Shown here piece after piece: positions 1 through 7,700 of a stretch of DNA of 8,829 bases. Each line of letters opens with the position of its first letter. Position 1 is the first letter of the stretch. This stretch comes from an uncultured Eubacterium sp. GTDB lineage: Bacteria; Bacillota; Clostridia; Lachnospirales; Lachnospiraceae. The notes below the pieces were generated by a model. The model worked only from the letters and a program-made list of their open reading frames with translations. It was not told where the DNA came from and did not search any database. The position numbers were made by a program, and so were the translations under genes. The DNA lies in contig CANPET010000059.1 of the NCBI GenBank assembly GCA_947573465.1, positions 1-8,829 on the forward strand, given 5' to 3'.

Positions 1-528
1 AAAATTGAAAAAGTATATGAAGATATGTCAGAAGCAAAGCGGATATATGTGAAACCTTATATTGTCCCGATGGAGTTATATGCGAAACAATGGGAAGATA
101 ATAAAATAAAGGAGAAGGATGGACTGTTGGAATTTATAACAGAGAAGTATGAACTAACTGAGGATAAGGGAGTATGGACAGAAAAGGGAGAGCTTGTCAG
201 GTCAAAGTCAGAGAAAATGCTAGCAGACAAATTTTATAGAATGGAAATACCATATGTGTATGAATGTCCTTTGATGCTTCAAGGTTTTGGTTATATACGT
301 CCCGATTTCGTCGTACTTAATAAATATACAAGAAAAGAATATTATTGGGAACATTTTGGATTGATGAGTGATAAAGATTATTGTGAGAAATCGGTGAAAA
401 AGATTAATCAATATATAAAAAATGGTATATATCCAGGAGATAAGTTGATTAGCACATATGAGACTGAGAAGTGTGTAGTGGATTTTAAAGTTGTTGACGA
501 AATGATTGAAAGATATTTGATGAATTAA
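1..528 (+). CDS. PD-(D/E)XK nuclease-like protein of unknown function (5' end missing)
   Basis: The reading frame is already open at base 1 and eight codons precede the first ATG (25), so the gene very likely starts outside the window. 175 codons are visible, ending in TAA at 526-528. Numbering from the Met at 25, the conserved-looking core is RSKSE (59-63), a hydrophobic strand, RPDF (92-95), YYWEHFG (106-112), then a basic helix and a strand ending in STYET. An early Glu, PD, and a Glu three strands later match the layout of PD-(D/E)XK nuclease folds, although the third motif reads E-H-F-G instead of ExK. I recall similar Clostridia proteins annotated only as hypothetical. No partner gene is visible, no clear terminator follows, and the next gene is 279 nt away. 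The fold is a moderate-confidence inference; substrate and role are unknown. Confidence 0.75.
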   Translation, partial: KIEKVYEDMSEAKRIYVKPYIVPMELYAKQWEDNKIKEKDGLLEFITEKYELTEDKGVWTEKGELVRSKSEKMLADKFYRMEIPYVYECPLMLQGFGYIRPDFVVLNKYTRKEYYWEHFGLMSDKDYCEKSVKKINQYIKNGIYPGDKLISTYETEKCVVDFKVVDEMIERYLMN

Positions 529-666
529 TATGAGTCAAAGATGATTTTTGTTATTTTTATATATAGATTTTGAATATAGTGAAAAATACTATGGATGCAT
601 TAACAAAGTGTGGCAGATGTATCATGTGTGCAAAAATACAGATGGGTAATATATGTAAAAATATAG

Positions 667-694
667 TTGTAATGAAACAATTTTATGGTATGAT
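667..694 (+). promoter_or_regulatory. Candidate sigma-A promoter of the GH94-GH17 operon
   Basis: TTGTAA (667-672) and TATGAT (689-694) are separated by 16 bp, and a TG dinucleotide at 686-687 makes an extended -10 (TGGTATGAT). Transcription would start near 701, giving a leader of roughly 105 nt with two inverted repeats. This is the best -35/-10 pair I found in the gap. The start point is inferred. Confidence 0.5.
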
Positions 695-723
695 AAAATG
701 AAAAGGCACATGTTAAGGGAGAA

Positions 724-748
724 AATGTTGAAAGAAAAATTCAACATT
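724..748 (+). promoter_or_regulatory. Perfect 9-bp inverted repeat in the GH94 leader (hairpin 1)
   Basis: AATGTTGAA (724-732) and TTCAACATT (740-748) are exact reverse complements around a 7-nt A-rich loop. No T-run follows, so it is not an intrinsic terminator. It could be an RNA hairpin about 25 nt into the transcript or a DNA operator just downstream of the promoter. The symmetry is read directly; the function is unknown. Confidence 0.55.
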
Positions 749-811
749 AAAGTTGTGTTTCAGATGGAAGTGCAAGAACTTCCGTATAAAGCATTAGGAG
801 GCAAATTATGA
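725..811 (+). CDS. Possible 28-codon leader ORF overlapping the GH94 start
   Basis: ATG at 725 opens 28 codons (beginning MLKEKFNIK, ending ALGGKL) that stop at TGA 809-811. That stop overlaps the GH94 ATG (808-810) as ATGA. A purine-rich AAGGGAG (715-721) lies upstream, but only 3 nt from the ATG, closer than usual. Its start codon lies in the 5' arm of the first hairpin and its codons run through the second, so translation would melt both. The peptide matches nothing I know. An open stretch this short is not improbable by chance in one frame, so this is a candidate for translational coupling or attenuation rather than an established gene. Confidence 0.3.
   Translation: MLKEKFNIKVVFQMEVQELPYKALGGKL
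764..785 (+). promoter_or_regulatory. Second leader hairpin next to the GH94 ribosome binding site
   Basis: GGAAGT (766-771) and ACTTCC (778-783) pair perfectly around a 6-nt loop. As RNA the stem extends by a U-G and an A-U pair to 764/785. It ends about 10 nt before the AGGAGG Shine-Dalgarno (796-801). CTTCC (779-783) can alternatively pair with GGAGG (797-801) using one G-U wobble, so the two pairings are mutually exclusive. Whether this is used as a translational switch is inference. Confidence 0.5.
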
Positions 812-3504
812 GTGATTTAAAATATTTGGACAAAAAGGGAACATTTACATTGGATGATCCGGATTTAACAAGTTATATGTATTTTCCATTAGCCAATGAA
901 GCAGGTATGATGAGTGCTATTACTCCGGACTTGGGTGGAGACATTAAATTAGACCAGAATACATTTCTTTTAGAGCCGGTAAGCAGTGAAAATCTACATA
1001 ATAATAAATCTACAAGAAATTTTTGGGTACATGTAGAGGGAAAAGGTGCTTGGTCGGTAACAGGACGCTCCAGTAAGCAGCAGGCAAAACTCTTTGATGA
1101 GGACAAGGAAAAAGTAAAGTTAACTGCCGGAATCATGTGGCATCAGGTGGAAAGGCAATCTGATGAAATGGGATTGAGAGCAGTTATGACTAGTTTTGTT
1201 CCGAATACGGAGGAGAAAGTAGAGCTTACAAAGTTTGAGATTACGAACACATCAGACAAGCCACAGACAATTACACCGACTGTAGCAGTACCGATGTATG
1301 CCCGCTCTGCATCGAATATCAGAGATCATAGACATGTAACGTCACTTCTCCATCGAACATTTACAGTAAAGAATGGCATTATGATTTATCCTACATTAAC
1401 ATTTGATGAAAGAGGTCATAATAAGAATACTGTATTTTATGGTGCATTGGCAAAAGAGGATGTGAATGGTGAGATGGTTTCTCCGATTAGTTTCTGTCCT
1501 TTGACAGAGGAGTTTATCGGAAAGGGCGGAAATTTTGAGAATCCATATTATGTGGTAAAAAATGAACCGTTGCCTTACAAAGCAGGTGAACAGGTCGACG
1601 GATACGAAACCGTTGCAGCAATTAGATTTCAGGATGTCACATTGCAGCCAGATGAGAGCAGAACATATCTTATGGCGCTTGGATATGGCGAATCAGAAGC
1701 AGAAATTACTGAAATCAGTAAAAAGTATTTAATTACAAAGCATTTTGATAAATATTTAGAAGAGACAAAGGAATTTTGGCAGGAGAAGATTAATGTAAGT
1801 TATAACTCTGCAGATACAGATTTTGATAACTGGATGCATTGGGTGAATTTTCAGCCTATGTTAAGGAGAATTTACGGATGCTCCTTCCTTCCGCATCATG
1901 ATTATGGAAAAGGTGGAAGAGGATGGAGAGATCTTTGGCAGGATTGTCTTGCACTTCTGATTATGGAACCGGAGCAGGTTCGCCAGATGCTGATTGACAA
2001 TTTTGGCGGTGTGAGATTTGACGGAACAAATGCTACAATCATTGGCGCAAAGCAGGGAGAATTTATTGCTGACAGAAATAATATTGTAAGAGTCTGGATG
2101 GACCACGGAGCTTGGCCGTATCTTACAACAAGTCTTTATATACAGCAGACAGGTGATATTGAGTTCCTGTGTGAGGAGAATACATATTTTAAAGATGCGC
2201 AGATTCACAGAGGTGAAGAGAGAGATGACAGATGGAATGATTCCCGTGGAAATAAGCAGATGACGATGAATGCTGAACCATATAGAGGAACTGTTTTGGA
2301 ACATTTGTTAATCCAGCATTTAACATCATTCTTTGATGTTGGAGAGCATAATCATATAAAACTTCGCGGAGCCGACTGGAATGATGGTCTGGATATGGCA
2401 GATGAGCGTGGAGAAAGTGTTGCATTTACTGCACTTTATGCCGGTAATTTAAAGAATCTTGCAAAAGATATCAGGGCATATTCTGAAAAGACAGGAAAAG
2501 ACAGTGTGTCGATAGCAAAAGAATTGCTGATATTAATTCATGCAGACAAAGAGATATACAATCACATTGGAGAGAAGAATGCAGTTCTTAGTGAATATTG
2601 TGAGTCAGTGCGCCATATTATCACAGGGGAGAAGGTAGAAATAAAATGCAGTGAACTCTGTGAAGTGTTAGAAAATATGGCAGACTGGACAGCAAATCAT
2701 ATCAGAGAAACTGAGTGGACCAGTGATAAAGAAGGAAATTCATGGTTTAACGGTTATTATGATAACAGTGGAAAAGCGGTAGAAGGAGACTTTGAAAGCG
2801 GTGTCCGTATGATGCTGACAGGACAGGTTTTTTCCATTATGTCAGAGGTTGCAACGAAAGAACAGGTTGAAAAAATTGCAAAGACAGCAGATAAATATCT
2901 TTACGATAAGGAAATTGGTGGTTATCGTTTAAATACAGATTTCAAGGAAGTAAAAACAGACCTTGGAAGATTATTTGGTTTTGCTTTTGGACACAAAGAA
3001 AACGGTGCAGTATTTTCTCACATGGCTGTTATGTATGCAAATGCGTTATATAGCAGGGGATTTGCAAAAGAAGGATATAAGGTTATTAATACATTGTATA
3101 AACATTGTAACGATTATCAGGCAAGTGGAATTTATCCGGGTGTTCCTGAATATGTTAACCAGAGAGGACAGGGAATGTACCATTATCTGACTGGTGCTGC
3201 CAGTTGGCTGCTGCTTACAGTTCTCAATGAAATGTATGGTATTAAGGGAGAGTTAGGAGCATTAAAATTGCAGCCGAAACTTCTTGCAAAACAGTTTGCA
3301 AATGGTATGGCAAGTGCTACATGCATGTTCAGAGGTGTTAATATCACTGTTACATATCAGAATCCATTTGGATTAGAAGTAGATGATTATAGAGTCAAAG
3401 AGATTTACATTGATGGAAAATTGTATGGACAGGTAGATACCATTACAAAAGAAGATGTAGATAAATTAGGTGACAAGAGCCAGATTACAGCAATATTGGG
3501 GTAA
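808..3504 (+). CDS. GH94 glycoside phosphorylase, probably laminaribiose/beta-glucan oligosaccharide type
   Basis: The start is set by AGGAGG (796-801) 6 nt before the ATG. The 898-residue protein has no signal peptide and should be cytosolic. The family layout is visible: an N-terminal beta-sandwich with FPLANEAGMMSAI (26-38), a linker helix near 305-330, then an (alpha/alpha)6 barrel with GRGWRDLWQD (370-379), the catalytic-site motif GADWNDGLD (521-529; one Asp of DWND is the general acid in GH94), and a late YLTGAASW (793-800) as in inverting phosphorylases. Such enzymes cleave a beta-glucoside with phosphate to give alpha-glucose 1-phosphate. Its length resembles characterised laminaribiose phosphorylases (about 900 residues) more than cellobiose phosphorylases (about 800). 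The GH17 gene 37 nt downstream, likely in the same operon, supports a beta-1,3-glucan substrate. The family is secure; the substrate is inferred, and cellobiose or sophorose-type substrates remain possible. Confidence 0.9.
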   Translation: MSDLKYLDKKGTFTLDDPDLTSYMYFPLANEAGMMSAITPDLGGDIKLDQNTFLLEPVSSENLHNNKSTRNFWVHVEGKGAWSVTGRSSKQQAKLFDEDKEKVKLTAGIMWHQVERQSDEMGLRAVMTSFVPNTEEKVELTKFEITNTSDKPQTITPTVAVPMYARSASNIRDHRHVTSLLHRTFTVKNGIMIYPTLTFDERGHNKNTVFYGALAKEDVNGEMVSPISFCPLTEEFIGKGGNFENPYYVVKNEPLPYKAGEQVDGYETVAAIRFQDVTLQPDESRTYLMALGYGESEAEITEISKKYLITKHFDKYLEETKEFWQEKINVSYNSADTDFDNWMHWVNFQPMLRRIYGCSFLPHHDYGKGGRGWRDLWQDCLALLIMEPEQVRQMLIDNFGGVRFDGTNATIIGAKQGEFIADRNNIVRVWMDHGAWPYLTTSLYIQQTGDIEFLCEENTYFKDAQIHRGEERDDRWNDSRGNKQMTMNAEPYRGTVLEHLLIQHLTSFFDVGEHNHIKLRGADWNDGLDMADERGESVAFTALYAGNLKNLAKDIRAYSEKTGKDSVSIAKELLILIHADKEIYNHIGEKNAVLSEYCESVRHIITGEKVEIKCSELCEVLENMADWTANHIRETEWTSDKEGNSWFNGYYDNSGKAVEGDFESGVRMMLTGQVFSIMSEVATKEQVEKIAKTADKYLYDKEIGGYRLNTDFKEVKTDLGRLFGFAFGHKENGAVFSHMAVMYANALYSRGFAKEGYKVINTLYKHCNDYQASGIYPGVPEYVNQRGQGMYHYLTGAASWLLLTVLNEMYGIKGELGALKLQPKLLAKQFANGMASATCMFRGVNITVTYQNPFGLEVDDYRVKEIYIDGKLYGQVDTITKEDVDKLGDKSQITAILG

Positions 3505-3527
3505 ATAATAGTGAAAAAAAGTGAAGC

Positions 3528-3532
3528 GGAGG
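3528..3532 (+). promoter_or_regulatory. Ribosome binding site that fixes the GH17 start
   Basis: GGAGG lies 9 nt upstream of ATG 3542. The longer in-frame alternative, GTG at 3521, would put this site inside the coding region and has no good Shine-Dalgarno of its own, so 3542 is preferred. Confidence 0.75.
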
Positions 3533-3541
3533 TACATAGGT

Positions 3542-4444
3542 ATGTTTGAATGGGGTAGAGCGATTTGCTATTCAGGATATAGAGAAGGACAGAGTCCGAA
3601 GACATGTACATATCCTACATATGAACAGATTGTGGAAGACTTAAAAATCCTTGATAAATTGGGATTTAAATATATTAGAATGTATGATCCTGTAAGTTAT
3701 GCGGAAATGACATGTCAGGTGATAAGAGATTTGGGACTTGATATGAAAATGATGCTTGGACCGGATTTGATTTCAGAAGTAAACAATCCGGGATGCCCTT
3801 GGATGCAGACTAATTTTTCAGAAGAAGAATTGAAGCAGAGAGCAGAGCGTAATGATGAAAATATTGAAAAGTTGATTTGTATTGCTAATGAATATTCGGA
3901 TGTTATTAATGCAGTGTCTGTGGGAAATGAAAATACACCAGAGTGGGGAGCTAATAATGTTCCGGTTGAGAGATTGATTCAGTTTGCTGACAGATTAAAA
4001 GAAGGGACAGGCAAACCGGTGACATTTAATGAAGGTGCATTTGAGTGGGTGCATTTGGGAGAACTGGCAGAACACCTCGATATTATTAGTCTGCATTCTT
4101 ATCCGTTATGGTATGGAAATACTATTGACGAAGGTTTGAAAATTAATAAAGAGTGGTATGCGAAAATAAAGGAAATGTATCCTGATAAATTTATTCTCTT
4201 TTCAGAAGTAGGATGGGCTACTGATTGTGCTGATTTTAAGCAGATGAGAGAAGGTGAAGCCAATGAAGAAAATCAGAAAAGGTATTTTGACGAGTTTTGG
4301 GAGTGGACGGATAATGAAAAGATTATAGCGTACATGTTTGAAGCTTTTGATGAACCATGGAAGGGTGGAAGCAGACCAAATGAGGCTGAAAAGAACTGGG
4401 GAATTTATAAAGTTGACAGAACTCCGAAATTATTATTGAAATAA
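3542..4444 (+). CDS. Cytosolic GH17-type beta-1,3-glucanase/glucosidase-like protein
   Basis: The 300-residue protein is a single TIM barrel of clan GH-A, GH17 type. It opens MFEWGRAICYSGYREGQSP, followed by a strand KYIRMYDP (43-50). SVGNE (126-130) carries the expected acid/base Glu130, and FSEVGW (220-225) the nucleophile Glu222. The end, FEAFDEPWK (266-274) and WGIYK (286-290), is the usual GH17 closing block. There is no signal peptide or binding domain, so it should act inside the cell. GH17 members hydrolyse or transglycosylate beta-1,3-glucans. Sitting 37 nt after the phosphorylase gene and before a terminator, it is probably co-transcribed and would act on imported beta-1,3-gluco-oligosaccharides. 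Whether it is endo-acting, exo-acting or a transglycosylase cannot be told from sequence. An ATG start 21 nt into the longer GTG frame was chosen from the ribosome binding site. Confidence 0.85.
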   Translation: MFEWGRAICYSGYREGQSPKTCTYPTYEQIVEDLKILDKLGFKYIRMYDPVSYAEMTCQVIRDLGLDMKMMLGPDLISEVNNPGCPWMQTNFSEEELKQRAERNDENIEKLICIANEYSDVINAVSVGNENTPEWGANNVPVERLIQFADRLKEGTGKPVTFNEGAFEWVHLGELAEHLDIISLHSYPLWYGNTIDEGLKINKEWYAKIKEMYPDKFILFSEVGWATDCADFKQMREGEANEENQKRYFDEFWEWTDNEKIIAYMFEAFDEPWKGGSRPNEAEKNWGIYKVDRTPKLLLK

Positions 4445-4454
4445 AAAAGTAAGG

Positions 4455-4490
4455 CTCTTGCGTTAATATAAACGTAAGAGTTTTATTTTT
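4455..4490 (+). terminator. Intrinsic terminator of the GH94-GH17 operon
   Basis: CTCTTGCGTT (4455-4464) pairs with AACGTAAGAG (4471-4480) in a 10-bp stem with one G-U wobble and a 6-nt loop. TTTTATTTTT follows directly. It begins 11 nt after the GH17 stop codon. Confidence 0.9.
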
Positions 4491-4497
4491 GGCTATT

Positions 4498-4542
4498 CTT
4501 TGTTATGTGATAAAAAAGGATTGAAATGTTTTTATAACAAAG
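4498..4542. repeat. Spaced perfect inverted repeat behind the terminator
   Basis: CTTTGTTAT (4498-4506) and ATAACAAAG (4534-4542) are exact reverse complements with 27 nt between them. The spacer has internal A- and T-runs that could pair in a competing way. It lies 7 nt after the terminator T-run and upstream of the promoters for the next gene. It may be a regulator-binding site or only an AT-rich hairpin. Confidence 0.4.
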
Positions 4543-4606
4543 TTGCTGAAAAACAGTACTGATAAGTGACAATCCATTCTTTACCTAAAAAAAATATTGG
4601 TAAAAA

Positions 4607-4672
4607 TGGTATAAAATAAAAAAGTTTTTATAGTCTTGTTCTATTGGAAAAGGTAGAAAAATAGGGTAAAAT
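4607..4672 (+). promoter_or_regulatory. Candidate promoters of the modular surface-protein gene
   Basis: Two candidates lie in the 288-nt gap. The better has TTGGAA (4644-4649), a 17-bp spacer and TAAAAT (4667-4672), giving a leader of about 53 nt. The other is an extended -10, TGGTATAAA (4607-4615), without a good -35; it resembles the TGGTATGAT proposed before GH94. A strong AAAGGAG (4717-4723) sits 9 nt before the ATG at 4733. The rest of the gap holds the terminator and the inverted repeat noted separately, and no gene. Confidence 0.45.
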
Positions 4673-4732
4673 AAAAATATCATTGGTAGGGGAGACCCAT
4701 AGTGAGTAAAAGATAGAAAGGAGATAAATTAT

Positions 4733-7700
4733 ATGAAACTCAACAAAACAATGAAAAAAGTTTGGGCGTATGTTTGTGTAGTTGCAATGGTTGTAAGTTC
4801 ACTTACTTTTTATAACAACACTGCAGTAAAAGCAGCAGCGCCTGATTGGTCAACAGTTGACTATGCCGGTGATGGAGCCGGTGGTGGAAAGTATACTGAC
4901 AAGTATAAGTTCTACTGCGAGGATAGCAGAGTTAACTTAGTTAACATCCAGAAACCAGGATTTGCAACAGTGGATAGTTTTTATGTAACTTTCCCGGCAG
5001 CAATCACAAGCAGCTCTTTGGGAGAAGGAAAATATGATCCTGAGGGAGCAGGAATAGCGATTCATCTTGATGCATTTACTGCACAGGAAACAGAATTTAC
5101 AGTAACTGATGCATTAGGTACATACACATGTTATGTTTATTATGCAGATGGTGAGGGAAGTGAAGTGGCAACGCCAGCTCCTACAACAACAGTGGCAGTA
5201 AATGATGGAACAGAAGTGTTAAACGGTACAACATTTACGGACGCAGATACAGAAGCAGATCCGGGTCCGAACGGATTATGGATTGAATTCGGAGGAGAAT
5301 ATACAAATAATGGAGATGGTAGTGTGTCAGTTGCTGTTCCGGCATATGAATCAGGAGATAATTGGGCTACACAGTTGAAACAGAATCAGGTTCAGTTGAA
5401 TGCAGGAAAGTGGTATAAGGCTACATACACAATCACATCAGATGTTGATAAAACATTCCAAGGTATGATTCAGAATAATGTAAATTGGACTGTATATGCA
5501 GAAAATATTACAAAAGTTGCAGCAGGGGAAACAAAGACAGTTGAATTTGTATTCCAGGCACCGGCAACTACAAACACTGTATTATTTGGTATTATGATGG
5601 GATATGTTAATGAGCCAAGTGAGGCAGCAAATGTAACAATTAGTAATGTAAGCCTTAAGGTTTATAATGAGGAACCATCCACAGGAGAAACAGAGCCGGA
5701 CGAAACAGAAACAGATACAACACCGGCACCAACAGAACCTACACCAGTAGAAAAAGGAGATGTTGCACTTTCAGGTTATAACTGGGCAATCCAGACACCG
5801 GGCACAGAATTTACTCCTTCTGAATATAACGGATATGGATTTACGGTGCAGGGTATTGCGGCAGATGCAGACCAGTGGAGTTATGGTGCACTGTTGGATG
5901 CGATTGAAGTGACAAACGGAGAAACTTACACATTGACAATGAATGTTAAGTCCACAGTAAATAAGGTAGTTCCAATTGAATTTACAAATGGAACAGCAAT
6001 TAACAGAACAATTGCGGCAACACCGGAAGGAACAACATTTACATATAAATTCACAGCAAAAGCTGATACAGTAAAGATTTATATGCCATTGGGAATTAAT
6101 GGAGATGATGTAGAAATCACAGATGCATATGATATTACGATTTCAGATGTACAGTTTGATGTTACAGAACCTGATGAAACAGAACCACAGACAACAGTAG
6201 CAGCAGATGGAGAGGTTACAATTCTTGAACCTGCATTTGCGTTTGATAGTAGTGCAGGCACAAAACATTATGAACTTCATTGGAATACTGTAGAAGGAGC
6301 TGCAACATATACAGCATATGTTGATGTGGAAGATGAAGAGCATATTGCAAGAGCATATTATAACAATTATTCATTTAATAAAATTGGTCAGACACATGTT
6401 GATCATATTGCAGGAGAGCCAGGGCAGACACAGAAATTTATCGTTGTAGCATATGATGCAGATGGCGCACTACTTGCAAGAGGCATTAAGGAAGTGACAA
6501 TCCCTGAGTTGACAGAAAGCGAAAAAGCGGCAGCAGCAATAGCAGCAAAGTTTAATTCAGAAGACAACTATGCAAAAGGTGCAACAGCTATCGTAAGTTC
6601 AGGAAATGATGCACAGAATATTGTGGATGGAAACATGGGCTCAAGATGGCAGGCATCTGTAGCAGGAGAAGATCATGCAGTAGGAAGTGAATTCTTTGGT
6701 GTGAATTTAGGCGAAGTTAAGACAATTGGCCAGGTGATAATTGCATTCGAGGCTTCTTATGCAGCAACATATGACGTATATGTAGCAGGTGCAGATGAAG
6801 TGTATGGTGATACACCGGTTGCATCAGGAACAGCAGATGCGAACAATTTAATTTCTACTGTAAACTTCGACGAAGTGGAAGCACAGTATGTTAAGGTTGT
6901 AGTAACAGAATTCAGTGGAAATGCAAGCACATATGGTACATCAGTATATGAAATTGCAGTATTACCAAAGGCTGAAGAAGAAACAACACCAGCATCAACA
7001 GAAACAGATACAACACCGGTACCAACAGAAACAACACCAGTTACAGGAGAAAAGCCGGCAGCACCGGCAGGATTAGTACACGCACCAGCAGATGATGGTA
7101 CATTACCATTCCATTTCTCATGGGCACCATCAGAAGGTGCAACATCATACAAGGTATATCTGAATGATGAATATGTAGCTGAAGTAACAGCACCAGATTA
7201 TAACTTTGATGAAGCATTGTTTGCAGAAGCAGGTGAGTATATAATTGCAGTAACAGCAGTAAAAGACGGAGTAGAGTCAGACAAAGCAACTGTTACTTAT
7301 ACAGTACAGGGTGCAGATCCTGGAACAACACCAGCAGAGACAGATACAACACCGGCAGCTGTAGAGACAACAACACCTGATGCAGGAGAAACAACAACAC
7401 CGGCAGTAGTAGAGACAACAACACCGGCAGTTACAACAGTAGCTCCAACAACTACAGCAGCTCCAACAACTACAGCAGCACCAAAGACAACAGCAGCACC
7501 AAAGACAACAGTGGCAAAGAAACTTGGAAAGACAAAAGTAACGAAAGCTTCTAAGAAGAAAGCAGCAACAAAGGTTAAGATTACTTTCAAGAAATTAAAG
7601 GGTGCTAAGAAGTACCAGGTACAGATTGCAAAGAATAAGAAGTTCAAGAAGATTCTTGTTAAGAAGATAGTGAAGAAAGCAAAAGTAACTATCAAGAGCA

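Noticed and set aside
576..592. Inverted repeat ATAGT-7 nt-ACTAT after the first gene as a terminator
   Set aside because: Only 5 A/T-rich pairs and no following T-run; expected by chance in such AT-rich DNA.
600..662. Imperfect repeats (CAGATG twice; CAAAAATACAG versus TAAAAATATAG) in the GH94 upstream gap
   Set aside because: Too short and degenerate to separate from low-complexity AT-rich sequence; no CRISPR-like or iteron-like spacing.
1861..2425. Minus-strand open frames inside the GH94 gene
   Set aside because: They lie wholly within a well-supported family member, have no ribosome binding sites and no recognisable protein features.
3521..3541. Upstream in-frame GTG as the GH17 start (7 extra codons, MKRRYIG)
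   Set aside because: The strong GGAGG ribosome binding site lies inside this stretch and is correctly spaced for ATG 3542; the GTG has no good site of its own.
4689..4698. GGG-GAGA-CCC mini-hairpin in the leader of the surface-protein gene, considered as part of a riboswitch
   Set aside because: Only 3 bp, with flanking bases that do not pair, and no conserved riboswitch core recognised.
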